NCBI RefSeq assembly: GCF_963676275.1
Contig: NZ_OY781091.1
Span: 3,946,775-4,010,774, forward strand
Source: an uncultured Cohaesibacter sp.
GTDB taxonomy: Bacteria > Pseudomonadota > Alphaproteobacteria > Rhizobiales > Cohaesibacteraceae
Length of the DNA stretch: 64,000 nt
Direction of reading: 5' to 3'
Shown here one piece after another: positions 27,359-35,317 of this stretch (positions are counted from its first letter, which is position 1; the number at the start of each line of letters is the position of its first letter). The notes beneath the pieces were generated by a model. The model worked only from the letters and a program-made list of their open reading frames with translations. It was not told the DNA's origin and did not search any database. The translations under genes and the position numbers were made by a program.

Positions 27359-27844
27359 CTTTCAAGCCGCATGCTGCATCGAAAAACCGGCATTCCTTGC
27401 GGCATGAAGCCTTGCAACGGCTGCAAACCCGGCGCGCATCGCAACGCAACATGACAATCAGCAATCATTTCGCAAACGCAGCATCAAGCTTCAACAATTA
27501 GACTTTCTTCCAAATAAAACTAAAGTAAAATTCCAACCCAAAACTAAGGTTACAATCTAACAATCCAGTATAAATCCATTATACACATCAAGCGACTAAA
27601 GGATAAAGGAATTATACGAAACATTAATTGAATTAACTCACGCTCTCATTTTAGATCGCACCAAGGATAGATGCCTTTATTCAGGCCATCTGTGTCTTGA
27701 AAACTCACATGGTCTTGTAAAAAGCCGGAATAAGAATGTCGCGGTGCAGCTGAGGAACAGCATCAAAAAAGACATAACCGTCCAAAACAGACCTATCAGA
27801 ATGGAACATGAGCCGCCGAGCGGTTCAGCACCATGGGGGGAAAT
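27359..27844. other. Intergenic region with AT-rich promoter DNA for the symporter operon
   Basis: About 486 bases between divergent rluA and the DUF4212 gene. The stretch 27480-27660 is markedly AT-rich compared with its surroundings, as expected for a regulated promoter. It contains a 13-base palindrome TTAATTGAATTAA at 27624-27636. I see no gene; a minus-strand frame at 27677-27871 has no family resemblance. Confidence 0.5.
27624..27636. promoter_or_regulatory. AT-rich palindrome upstream of the symporter operon
   Basis: TTAATT-G-AATTAA is a perfect palindrome about 210 bases ahead of the DUF4212 start. It may be a binding site for the operon's regulator, but AT-rich palindromes of this size also arise by chance. 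Confidence 0.25.
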
Positions 27845-28105
27845 ATGACCGAGAATAATGAATCCGGACATGCCTACTGGAAAGCCAACCTGAATCTGAT
27901 TGCGATCTGCCTCGTCGTGTGGTTCATCGCCTCCTTCGGATTTGGCCTGCTTCTTCGCCCTGCCCTCTCCGGAATTGCCGTCGGTGGATCCGACCTTGGC
28001 TTCTGGTTTGCCCAGCAGGGATCAATCTGGGTCTTCTTGGGACTCATCTTCTTCTATGCGGTTCGCATGAATGCGATCGACAAGAAATTCGGCGTCGAAG
28101 AATAA
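27845..28105 (+). CDS. DUF4212 small subunit of a Na+/solute symporter
   Basis: 86 residues with two membrane spans (LNLIAICLVVWFIASFGFGLLL and IWVFLGLIFFYAVRMNAIDKKF) and the family-typical start AYWKANLNL. The ATG at 27845 is directly preceded by GGGGGG; the ATG at 27833 lacks a site. DUF4212 proteins are always found just before an SSS-family symporter of the VC_2705 type, here 21 bases downstream, and are thought to be its small subunit. Related systems import acetate or other short carboxylates. Confidence 0.92.
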   Translation: MTENNESGHAYWKANLNLIAICLVVWFIASFGFGLLLRPALSGIAVGGSDLGFWFAQQGSIWVFLGLIFFYAVRMNAIDKKFGVEE

Positions 28106-28126
28106 GGAACGCGAGGAGCAGGAACT

Positions 28127-29899
28127 ATGGATCTTCAAACTCTTACCTACATCGTCGTAGGCGCGTCCTTTGCGCTCTACATCGGGATTGCCTTCTGGGC
28201 ACGTGCCGGTTCCACCGGTGAATTCTATGCCGCCGGTCGCGGCGTTCATCCGGTTGCCAACGGCATGGCAACGGCTGCGGACTGGATGTCTGCGGCTTCC
28301 TTCATTTCCATGGCAGGCCTGATTGCCTTCAACGGTTATGGCGCATCGGTATTCCTGATGGGCTGGACCGGCGGCTATGTGCTTCTCGCCATGCTTCTGG
28401 CGCCATATCTGCGTAAATTCGGCAAATTTACCGTGCCGGAATTCATTGGCGACCGCTTCTATTCCTCCACGGCCCGTATCGTCGCCGTGGCCTGCCTGAT
28501 CATCTGCTCGATCACCTATGTTATCGGCCAGATGAAAGGCGTCGGCGTTGCCTTCTCCCGCTTCCTGGAAGTGGATGCCTCCACCGGTCTGCTGATCGGT
28601 ACCGCGATTGTTTTCCTCTATGCGGTTCAGGGCGGCATGAAAGGCATCACCTACACCCAGATCGCCCAGTATATCGTGCTGATCCTGGCCTACACCATCC
28701 CGGCCGTCTTCATCTCGATGGAACTGACCGGCAACTTCCTGCCGCAAATCGGTCTGTTCGCCGACCATGTTTCCGGTACGCCACTTCTGACCAAGCTGGA
28801 TCAGGTGGTCACCGAACTCGGCTTTGGTGAATATACCGCCTTTACCAACAATCCGCTCAACATGTTCATGTATACCATGTCCCTGATGATCGGCACCGCA
28901 GGCCTGCCACATGTCATCATCCGCTTCTTCACCGTGCCGAAGGTTTCCGACGCACGCTGGACGGCGGGCTGGTCTCTGGTCTTTATCGCGATCCTCTACA
29001 CCACCGCTCCCGGCGTTGGCGCAATGGCTCGCCTCAACCTGATGGACACCATCCAGACCGGCACCATCGGCGCCGAAGATGGCAACCTTCAGTATGAAAG
29101 CCGTCCGGATTGGTTCAAAAACTGGGAAACCACCGGTCTGCTGAAATTCGAAGACAAGAATGGTGACGGCCGCATCCAGTATTACAATGATGCTTCCGAA
29201 AGCTTCAAGGCAAAGGCAGAAGAGTTTGGCTGGAAAGGCAACGAACTGGACGTCGACCGCGACATCATGGTTCTGGCCAACCCGGAAATCGCCAAACTGC
29301 CAAACTGGGTGATTGCTCTGGTTGCTGCCGGTGGTCTCGCCGCCGCGCTCTCCACCGCAGCAGGTCTCCTGATGGCCATTTCCTCAGCCGTCTCTCATGA
29401 CCTGATGAAAAGCACCTTCACCCCCAACATCTCCGAGAAGCAGGAATTGCTCTGGGCACGTATCTCCATGGCAGTGGCCATCGTGATTGCCGCCTATCTC
29501 GGTCTCAATCCTCCGGGCTTTGCCGCTCAGGTTGTTGCTCTGGCCTTCGGTCTGGCAGCCTCCTCGATCTTCCCGGCTCTGATGATGGGTATTTTCTCCA
29601 AACGCGTAAACTCCAAGGGCGCGATCCTTGGCATGCTTGCCGGTATCCTGTCGACCCTGCTCTACATCTTCATGTATAAGGGCTGGTTCTTCATCCCCGG
29701 CACCAACATGCTGGAAAATACCACGGCCAATCATTTCCTGGGCATCGCTCCAGAAGCCTTCGGCACGATTGGTGCGATCATCAACTTCGCAGTTGCCTAT
29801 ATCGTATCGTCCATGTCCGCCGAACCTCCGAAGGAGATTCAGGAACTGGTCGAAAGCATCCGTATCCCGAAAGGGGCCGGCGCTGCGGTTGATCACTAG
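28127..29899 (+). CDS. Na+/solute symporter, SSS family (VC_2705 type)
   Basis: 590 residues with about 13 membrane spans. The start DLQTLTYIVVGASFALYIGIAFWARAG, AAGRGVHPVANGMATAADWMSAASFIS and SISSAVSHDL-type late segment mark the ActP-like branch of the solute:sodium symporter family. A soluble loop near residues 315-400 carries an EF-hand-like stretch DKNGDGRIQYYN. The substrate is probably a short-chain organic acid, judged from relatives, but cannot be read from the sequence. A GGAGCAGGA ribosome site lies just upstream. A strong terminator follows 62 bases after the stop. Confidence 0.92.
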   Translation: MDLQTLTYIVVGASFALYIGIAFWARAGSTGEFYAAGRGVHPVANGMATAADWMSAASFISMAGLIAFNGYGASVFLMGWTGGYVLLAMLLAPYLRKFGKFTVPEFIGDRFYSSTARIVAVACLIICSITYVIGQMKGVGVAFSRFLEVDASTGLLIGTAIVFLYAVQGGMKGITYTQIAQYIVLILAYTIPAVFISMELTGNFLPQIGLFADHVSGTPLLTKLDQVVTELGFGEYTAFTNNPLNMFMYTMSLMIGTAGLPHVIIRFFTVPKVSDARWTAGWSLVFIAILYTTAPGVGAMARLNLMDTIQTGTIGAEDGNLQYESRPDWFKNWETTGLLKFEDKNGDGRIQYYNDASESFKAKAEEFGWKGNELDVDRDIMVLANPEIAKLPNWVIALVAAGGLAAALSTAAGLLMAISSAVSHDLMKSTFTPNISEKQELLWARISMAVAIVIAAYLGLNPPGFAAQVVALAFGLAASSIFPALMMGIFSKRVNSKGAILGMLAGILSTLLYIFMYKGWFFIPGTNMLENTTANHFLGIAPEAFGTIGAIINFAVAYIVSSMSAEPPKEIQELVESIRIPKGAGAAVDH

Positions 29900-29961
29900 C
29901 ATCTGAAGGTAGCGGGGATCTCATTCAGGTCCTCGCGGCCTGCTGCAAGATACTCTGAGAG

Positions 29962-29993
29962 ATCCCGCCGCACATCACGGCGGGATTTTTTTT
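29962..29993 (+). terminator. Rho-independent terminator between symporter and cNMP/CBS gene
   Basis: The nine-base-pair stem ATCCCGCCG / CGGCGGGAT with a CACATCA loop runs straight into eight T residues. It ends or attenuates the symporter transcript, so the following gene needs its own promoter or depends on read-through. Confidence 0.92.
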
Positions 29994-30058
29994 GGCCAGC
30001 CAGCCCGGTCTCTCCAGCCCGGCCTCCCCAGCCCGACCTCCAAAGCGGAGACAGAAAC

Positions 30059-31900
30059 ATGAGCATGTCCGATTTCGCAGATTTTGCCAGCCACAGACAT
30101 CCCTTTGATCTGCTGGAAATGAACAGCCTTCACGATCTTTCGGCAAAAACCCTCAAGATCGAGGTCACCAAGGGCGACAGGATCCTGTCCGTTGGTCAGG
30201 AGGTGGATGGATTATATCTCATCCAGTCCGGCGAAGTGGATCTCATCACCCCTGAAGATACGTTGCTGCTGCATCTCACGGTCGGAAACTGCTTTGGCGA
30301 ACGGGCAATCTTGGGCGACGGCCACGCCCCAAACATGGCGATAGCCAATCAGGACTGCACCCTCTTCCTCATCCCGAAAGAAGATTTTCTGCAACTGACT
30401 GCAAAAATCCCTTCCTTTCACGCCTTTTTCGACAGCTCCCTGACCAAGCGCAACGCCCAGACAGGCCCGACCGATTCGACCACCGATCTGATATCGATCA
30501 CCATCGGCGAGCTGATGACCCCCGATCCGATCACCATTGCCCCGGACACCACGGCCACCGAAGCGGCCAAGCTGATGCAGAAGAAGAATATCTCCTGCCT
30601 GCTGATCACCGAACAGGACCGCCTGATCGGCATTCTCACCTCCGGAGACATGGCCCACCGGATCGTCGCAGCCGGACGCAGCCTTGAAACGCCGGTTCGT
30701 TCGATCATGACACCGGACCCCTTTGCACTCAGCCCTGATGCGCTTGGCTTCGATGCCCTGCTGTCGATGATGGAACATATGCATACCCATCTGCCCGTGG
30801 TCGAGAATGACCGGCTGGTGGGCATTCTGACCAACACCAATCTGGTTCACAGGCAAGCGGTTTCGGCCCCCTTCCTGATTCGCGATCTGCAACGGCAGGA
30901 GGATTTCGAAAGCCTCGCCGCGATTGTTGCCAAGGTGCCGCAAATGCTGGCTCAGCTCGTCGGTTCCGGCGTCGATGCCCACAATATCGGCCGCATCGTG
31001 ACCAATGTCACCGACAGCCTGACCCGACGTCTGGTGCATCTGGCCGAGGAGAAATTCGGCCCCGCGCCCATTCCCTATCTCTGGCTGGCCTGCGGCTCGC
31101 AAGGCAGGCAGGAGCAGACCGGCATCTCCGATCAGGACAATTGCCTCATCCTCGACGAGCGCTACAGCGAAGCCGAGCATGGCGGTTATTTCGAGCAATT
31201 TGCGAAATTCGTCTCCGATGGCCTCGATGCTGCGGGCTTCTATTATTGCCCCGGCGACATGATGGCCACCAATCCGCGCTGGCGGCAGCCGGTTTCGGTC
31301 TGGCGGCGCTATTTCGACAGTTGGATCGACAGGCCCGACCCGATGGCCCAGATGCTGGCCAGCGTCATGTTTGATCTGCGACCGATCATCGGCGAGAAAA
31401 ATCTCTTTGCCGGCATGTATCTCGAGACCATGGAAAAGGCGAAGAAAAACAGCATTTTCCGCGCACACATGATCTCCAACTCGCTCAGTCACCCCCCCCC
31501 GCTCAGCTTCTTCCGCGGCTTCGCCCTGATCAAGAAGGGCGAACACAAGGATACGGTTGATCTCAAGCTCAATGGCGTTGTCCCCATTGTCGATCTTGCC
31601 CGCGCCTATGCCCTGCAAGGCGCCATTACCGCCGCCAACACCCGCGAACGCCTGATGCAGGCAAGAGACCGCGGCACCATCAGCCGGTCCGGAGCGCAGG
31701 ATCTTATTGACGCCTATGAGCTGATCACCACCATGCGGCTGGAACATCAGGCCCGGCAAATCCGCGAAGGTGGCAAGCCGGACAATTTCCTCGCGCCGGG
31801 AGGCTTGAGCGAGCTGGAGCGCAATCATCTCAAGGATGCCTTCATCATGATCAAGTCGCAGCAGTCCGCCCTTGGTCACGCGCAGGGGATCAATATCTAG
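30059..31900 (+). CDS. cNMP-binding, CBS-pair and GlnD-like nucleotidyltransferase (DUF294) protein
   Basis: 613 residues. Residues about 15-125 form a cyclic-nucleotide-binding domain (VDGLYLIQSGEVDLI, GNCFGERAILGDG). Residues about 150-275 hold a CBS pair (LMTPDPITIAPDTTATEAAKLM and IMTPDPFALSPDAL). Then come the DUF294 nucleotidyltransferase region with GSQGRQEQTGISDQDNCLI, whose GS and DxD residues match active nucleotidyltransferases, and a C-terminal helical DUF294_C domain. Its family is regularly encoded beside DUF4212/SSS symporters, so it may set symporter activity by nucleotide binding or by modifying a partner. The target is unknown. A GGAGA site precedes the ATG. Confidence 0.9.
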   Translation: MSMSDFADFASHRHPFDLLEMNSLHDLSAKTLKIEVTKGDRILSVGQEVDGLYLIQSGEVDLITPEDTLLLHLTVGNCFGERAILGDGHAPNMAIANQDCTLFLIPKEDFLQLTAKIPSFHAFFDSSLTKRNAQTGPTDSTTDLISITIGELMTPDPITIAPDTTATEAAKLMQKKNISCLLITEQDRLIGILTSGDMAHRIVAAGRSLETPVRSIMTPDPFALSPDALGFDALLSMMEHMHTHLPVVENDRLVGILTNTNLVHRQAVSAPFLIRDLQRQEDFESLAAIVAKVPQMLAQLVGSGVDAHNIGRIVTNVTDSLTRRLVHLAEEKFGPAPIPYLWLACGSQGRQEQTGISDQDNCLILDERYSEAEHGGYFEQFAKFVSDGLDAAGFYYCPGDMMATNPRWRQPVSVWRRYFDSWIDRPDPMAQMLASVMFDLRPIIGEKNLFAGMYLETMEKAKKNSIFRAHMISNSLSHPPPLSFFRGFALIKKGEHKDTVDLKLNGVVPIVDLARAYALQGAITAANTRERLMQARDRGTISRSGAQDLIDAYELITTMRLEHQARQIREGGKPDNFLAPGGLSELERNHLKDAFIMIKSQQSALGHAQGINI

Positions 31901-32053
31901 TGACCGGTTCTAAGCCATTGGACGGCCTACCAAATGCTGTCTTATCAGCCATGGGCCTTCCATGTCACAAGAGATGCAAAACCGTAAGGACAGTCCTGAT
32001 GGAAAACGGCCTGTGAGCCTGCCGGACCAGTCAACTCTGAGGAGCCTTTACGC

Positions 32054-32575
32054 ATGCTGTTTGTCTTGCTTGGAACCATTATCGCCGGTGTGGGCGCCGG
32101 TGGCGTCGCGGTCATCTTCTACAAATATATCCTGCGCCGCCCCCGCCCCAAGGGAGCCATCCCGATCGCGGCTGGCCTAGCCATGATCGCCATGCAGATC
32201 ATACTGGATTATGGCTGGTATCGGCGCGCAACGGCAGATTTCGGTGCCGATGTGGTGGTGCTGCAAACAGCCGAGGGCAAAAGCCCCCTGCAGCCGCTCT
32301 CCTATATCATCCCGCGCACCGATCGTTTTCTGGCTCTGAACAAGACAACCATGCGCAGCAATGACACTCTACCCGGCATCAAGCTGGCAGAAGTCTTTCA
32401 GGTCCAGAAAGACGGTCCAACCAGCACCATCCTGCAACTGATCGATTGCCCGGGCAAGCGCCGTGCCGACTGGAGCGGCTCCGCAGCGCCTTCCCCGGAC
32501 GATCTCAACGACAAGGCAAAATGGTTTGACCTCACGGCAGATGATCCCCTTCTTGCCGCCGCCTGCGAAAGCTAG
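32054..32575 (+). CDS. Unknown small membrane-anchored protein
   Basis: 173 residues that I do not recognise. Two N-terminal hydrophobic spans (LFVLLGTIIAGVGAGGVAVIFY and GAIPIAAGLAMIAMQIILD) are separated by a basic RRPRPK turn. They are followed by about 110 soluble residues with a YIIPRTDRFLALNKTT stretch and a single DCPGKRRADW segment. A GAGGAG site stands ahead of the ATG. It lies between the cNMP/CBS gene and the receiver gene on the same strand, so it is probably part of the same module, with its soluble domain likely outside the cytoplasm. Confidence 0.75.
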   Translation: MLFVLLGTIIAGVGAGGVAVIFYKYILRRPRPKGAIPIAAGLAMIAMQIILDYGWYRRATADFGADVVVLQTAEGKSPLQPLSYIIPRTDRFLALNKTTMRSNDTLPGIKLAEVFQVQKDGPTSTILQLIDCPGKRRADWSGSAAPSPDDLNDKAKWFDLTADDPLLAAACES

Positions 32576-32635
32576 CAAGCAGGGAGAAAAGCCACGCAAG
32601 AAGAAAACCGGAGGCATGAACAGGGAGGAGAAGTC

Positions 32636-33022
32636 ATGACAAAGTCCATTCTGGTCGTGGATGACGAAGCATCCATCACCTTTGCTCTGGAACAGCTCAT
32701 GAAGGCGGAAGGCTATAGCGTACAAACCGCAAGCAGCGGCCAGCAAGCACTTGCGCTCAACCTTGAAAAGCATCCGGACCTGATCCTGCTGGACACATCC
32801 CTGCCTGATCGCGATGGCTATGACATCTGCCAGACCATCCGCAAGGACGCCGCCTGCGAGCATGTAAAAATCATCATGATGAATGCCTCAAGCCGCCAGA
32901 TTGAGCTGGAAAAGGGACTGGCCTGCGGTGCCAACAGTGCGCTGACCAAACCCTTCTCGCTGGGATCCGTCATGCAGACCGTCAAGGCACTGCTCGCACA
33001 ACAAACGCATGACAAGACCTAG
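32636..33022 (+). CDS. Single-domain response regulator
   Basis: 128 residues, a receiver domain only. The acidic pair (VVDDE), the phospho-acceptor Asp (LILLDTSLPDRDG, near residue 53) and the Lys (ALTKPF) are present; the conserved Thr/Ser position reads MMNAS. There is no output domain. Its last 14 bases overlap the next gene, a sensor-like protein fused to an exonuclease, so the two are translationally coupled and likely partners. Confidence 0.92.
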   Translation: MTKSILVVDDEASITFALEQLMKAEGYSVQTASSGQQALALNLEKHPDLILLDTSLPDRDGYDICQTIRKDAACEHVKIIMMNASSRQIELEKGLACGANSALTKPFSLGSVMQTVKALLAQQTHDKT

Positions 33023-35204
33023 AGACAGGAAACAAGCGCGAGCCATGACACAACAGGCCAACAGACTCGAACATTTAAGCCTCAGGCTTCGCATCTTCCT
33101 GTTTTTCGCGCTGATCGGTGCCTGCACCGTCATCATCGTGATCGCCAGCCTCTTTTTTGCCGAACAACGCATCGGGCCGGAAGCCACTCCCCATCTGGTG
33201 CTGTTCGGCGGCATCGCCATTTTCGGCATTCTGTTTGTGACCGGTTGGGTCTGGCAGAAATTCGACATCAATGTCGCCCAGCCGATCGAACATTTTTCCA
33301 AGACCATCCGTTCCCTCGTTCATGCCGGCGCGTCGCGCGAACTGGACGAGGAAACAGGTAAATATCTCGGCCTTCTCAAACCCGCCATCGAAGAGATAAC
33401 CGCCGCCCTGCTTGAAGCCCGCAAGGAAACTGACAGGCGCATTGCCGAGGCCACCGCCGAGACCCACAAGCAGACAGCGCGTCTTGAAAGCGTCATCCGC
33501 AATCTCGATCAGGGCATTCTGATCTGCACCCGCGACAACAAGATCATGCTCTACAACAAGCGGGCGCTCAGGATCCTGCATGTTTCGGGCGAGCTTGGGC
33601 TGAGGCGTTCGCTTTTCTCGGTCGTCTCAGCCGCCCCCTTCCGCCACGCGCTGGAGCGGCTGGGCCACAGGCTGGAAGAAGGCCGACACAAGCGCCACAA
33701 GGAAGGCCTCAGCCAGCTTGTCATCTGCGCCACCGCCGATGGCAAACACACGTTGCAGGGCCGCGTCACCCTGCTGCTCGATGAGGCAGAAAAGGAACCT
33801 TCCGGCTTCATTGTGACCTTCGACGACATGACCCGCCAGTTGGCCGACAATGTGGAGCGCGATGCCCTGCTGCAAAATGCCCTGATCGATCTGCGCCATC
33901 CGGCAGCCAATCTTCTGGCCACGGCCCAGATGCTGGCCGGAGACTTTGCGCTCACCGCCGATGCCAAACGTTCCCTTGAGAGCATGATCGCCGAGGAGGC
34001 TGGAAAACTGGCCGAGCGTCTCGAACATTATGACGGGCAATCCCACCATATGCTGACCAGCGCATGGCCCATGAGCGATGTCTATTCCTCCTCCCTGTTC
34101 AATTCGATCCTGAGGCGGAACAGTTCCGAAAACCAGAAGGTCAGCTGTGAATTTGTCGGTGACCCGGTCTGGCTGCATTGCGATTCCATCACCATTGTCG
34201 AATTGATGGAATATGCCATGCGCAAGGTCGCAGAAGCGACCGGTGAGCGCGCCTTGCAGTTAAGGGCAACCCAGAGCGAGAAGAATATCTATATCGACCT
34301 TCACTGGCATGGATCGCCTCTGGCCGTTTCCACCATCCATGGCTGGCTGGATGATCCGCTTGATCCGGATCTGGGCAGCATCACCAGCCGCGATGTCCTG
34401 CAGCGCCACAAATCCGATTTCTGGAGCGCCGGGGCCGCCGATGGCACCGCCTATCTGCGCCTGCCGCTCTCGCTGCCCCATGACCATCACAGCAATCAGC
34501 GCCTCGATGAAGAAGCCCTTCTGCTGCCGGACCGTCTAGAATTTTACGATTTCGACCTGATGGAGCGCAACTATCTCGGCACATTGGAAGATCGCCCCTT
34601 GCGGGAGCTGGATTTTGTCGTCTTCGACACCGAGACCACCGGCCTTGATCCCTCCGGCGGCGATGAAATCATATCGATTGCAGGAGTGCGCATCGTCAAT
34701 GGCCGTATCATGCATGGCGAAATCTTCGACCAATATGTCAATCCGGGCCGCTCGATTCCTCCGGCCTCGACAAAAATCCACCATATCACCAACGAGATGG
34801 TCGCCGGAGCCCCGCCCATAACCACCATTCTGCCCCGCTTTCATGCCTTTGTAAGCGATGCCGTTCTGGTCGCCCACAATGCTGCATTCGACATGAAATT
34901 CCTCGCCCTGCAGCAGGAAAAAACCTCGATCCGCTTTACCAATCCGGTGCTCGATACCGTGCTTCTGGCCGCCCATTTGCAGGGCCAGACCAGCAGCCTG
35001 ACACTGGATGCACTGGCCGAACAGTTCGGCATAGAGATCCCCGCCGAGATGCGCCATACCGCGCTGGGCGATTCGCTGGCAACAGCGGAAGTCCTGCTCC
35101 GCCTGATCGATCTTCTGGAAGCATCCGGCATCAAGACCTTGCATGATGCCGTGGAAGCGGAGAAAAAGGCCGAAGCGATCCGTCGTCAGCAGGCCCGCTA
35201 TTAA
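33009..35204 (+). CDS. Membrane PAS/histidine-kinase-like protein fused to a DEDDh (DnaQ-type) exonuclease
   Basis: 731 residues. Two membrane spans (about 26-50 and 62-83) lead to a HAMP-like and coiled-coil linker (to about 155) and a PAS domain (LESVIRNLDQGILICTRDN). A DHp-like helix follows (LIDLRHPAANLLATAQML, near residue 297). The ATPase-like region to about 510 lacks the N box and the DxGxG box, so kinase activity is doubtful. Residues about 534-705 are a complete exonuclease: FDTETTGLDP (Asp and Glu), HNAAFDMKFL (Asp) and HTALGDSLATAEVLL (His and Asp). Exonuclease genes are known next to DUF4212/SSS clusters, but sensor and nuclease in one chain stands out. The start may instead be the ATG at 33045. 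Confidence 0.88.
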   Translation: MTRPRDRKQARAMTQQANRLEHLSLRLRIFLFFALIGACTVIIVIASLFFAEQRIGPEATPHLVLFGGIAIFGILFVTGWVWQKFDINVAQPIEHFSKTIRSLVHAGASRELDEETGKYLGLLKPAIEEITAALLEARKETDRRIAEATAETHKQTARLESVIRNLDQGILICTRDNKIMLYNKRALRILHVSGELGLRRSLFSVVSAAPFRHALERLGHRLEEGRHKRHKEGLSQLVICATADGKHTLQGRVTLLLDEAEKEPSGFIVTFDDMTRQLADNVERDALLQNALIDLRHPAANLLATAQMLAGDFALTADAKRSLESMIAEEAGKLAERLEHYDGQSHHMLTSAWPMSDVYSSSLFNSILRRNSSENQKVSCEFVGDPVWLHCDSITIVELMEYAMRKVAEATGERALQLRATQSEKNIYIDLHWHGSPLAVSTIHGWLDDPLDPDLGSITSRDVLQRHKSDFWSAGAADGTAYLRLPLSLPHDHHSNQRLDEEALLLPDRLEFYDFDLMERNYLGTLEDRPLRELDFVVFDTETTGLDPSGGDEIISIAGVRIVNGRIMHGEIFDQYVNPGRSIPPASTKIHHITNEMVAGAPPITTILPRFHAFVSDAVLVAHNAAFDMKFLALQQEKTSIRFTNPVLDTVLLAAHLQGQTSSLTLDALAEQFGIEIPAEMRHTALGDSLATAEVLLRLIDLLEASGIKTLHDAVEAEKKAEAIRRQQARY

Positions 35205-35317
35205 CCCTGTTTGCCCGACGTAGCGAAACTCTCTGTGAAACTCTATTGATCTGGAGCCACGAATCTGAAAAGTTCCCCGCCATTCGCTCTTTTTCCTCAC
35301 AGGATAATTAAACCACG

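Noticed and set aside
30212-31879. Minus-strand frame of 555 codons opposite the cNMP/CBS gene
   Set aside because: Antisense shadow; the plus strand encodes clear cNMP, CBS and nucleotidyltransferase motifs.
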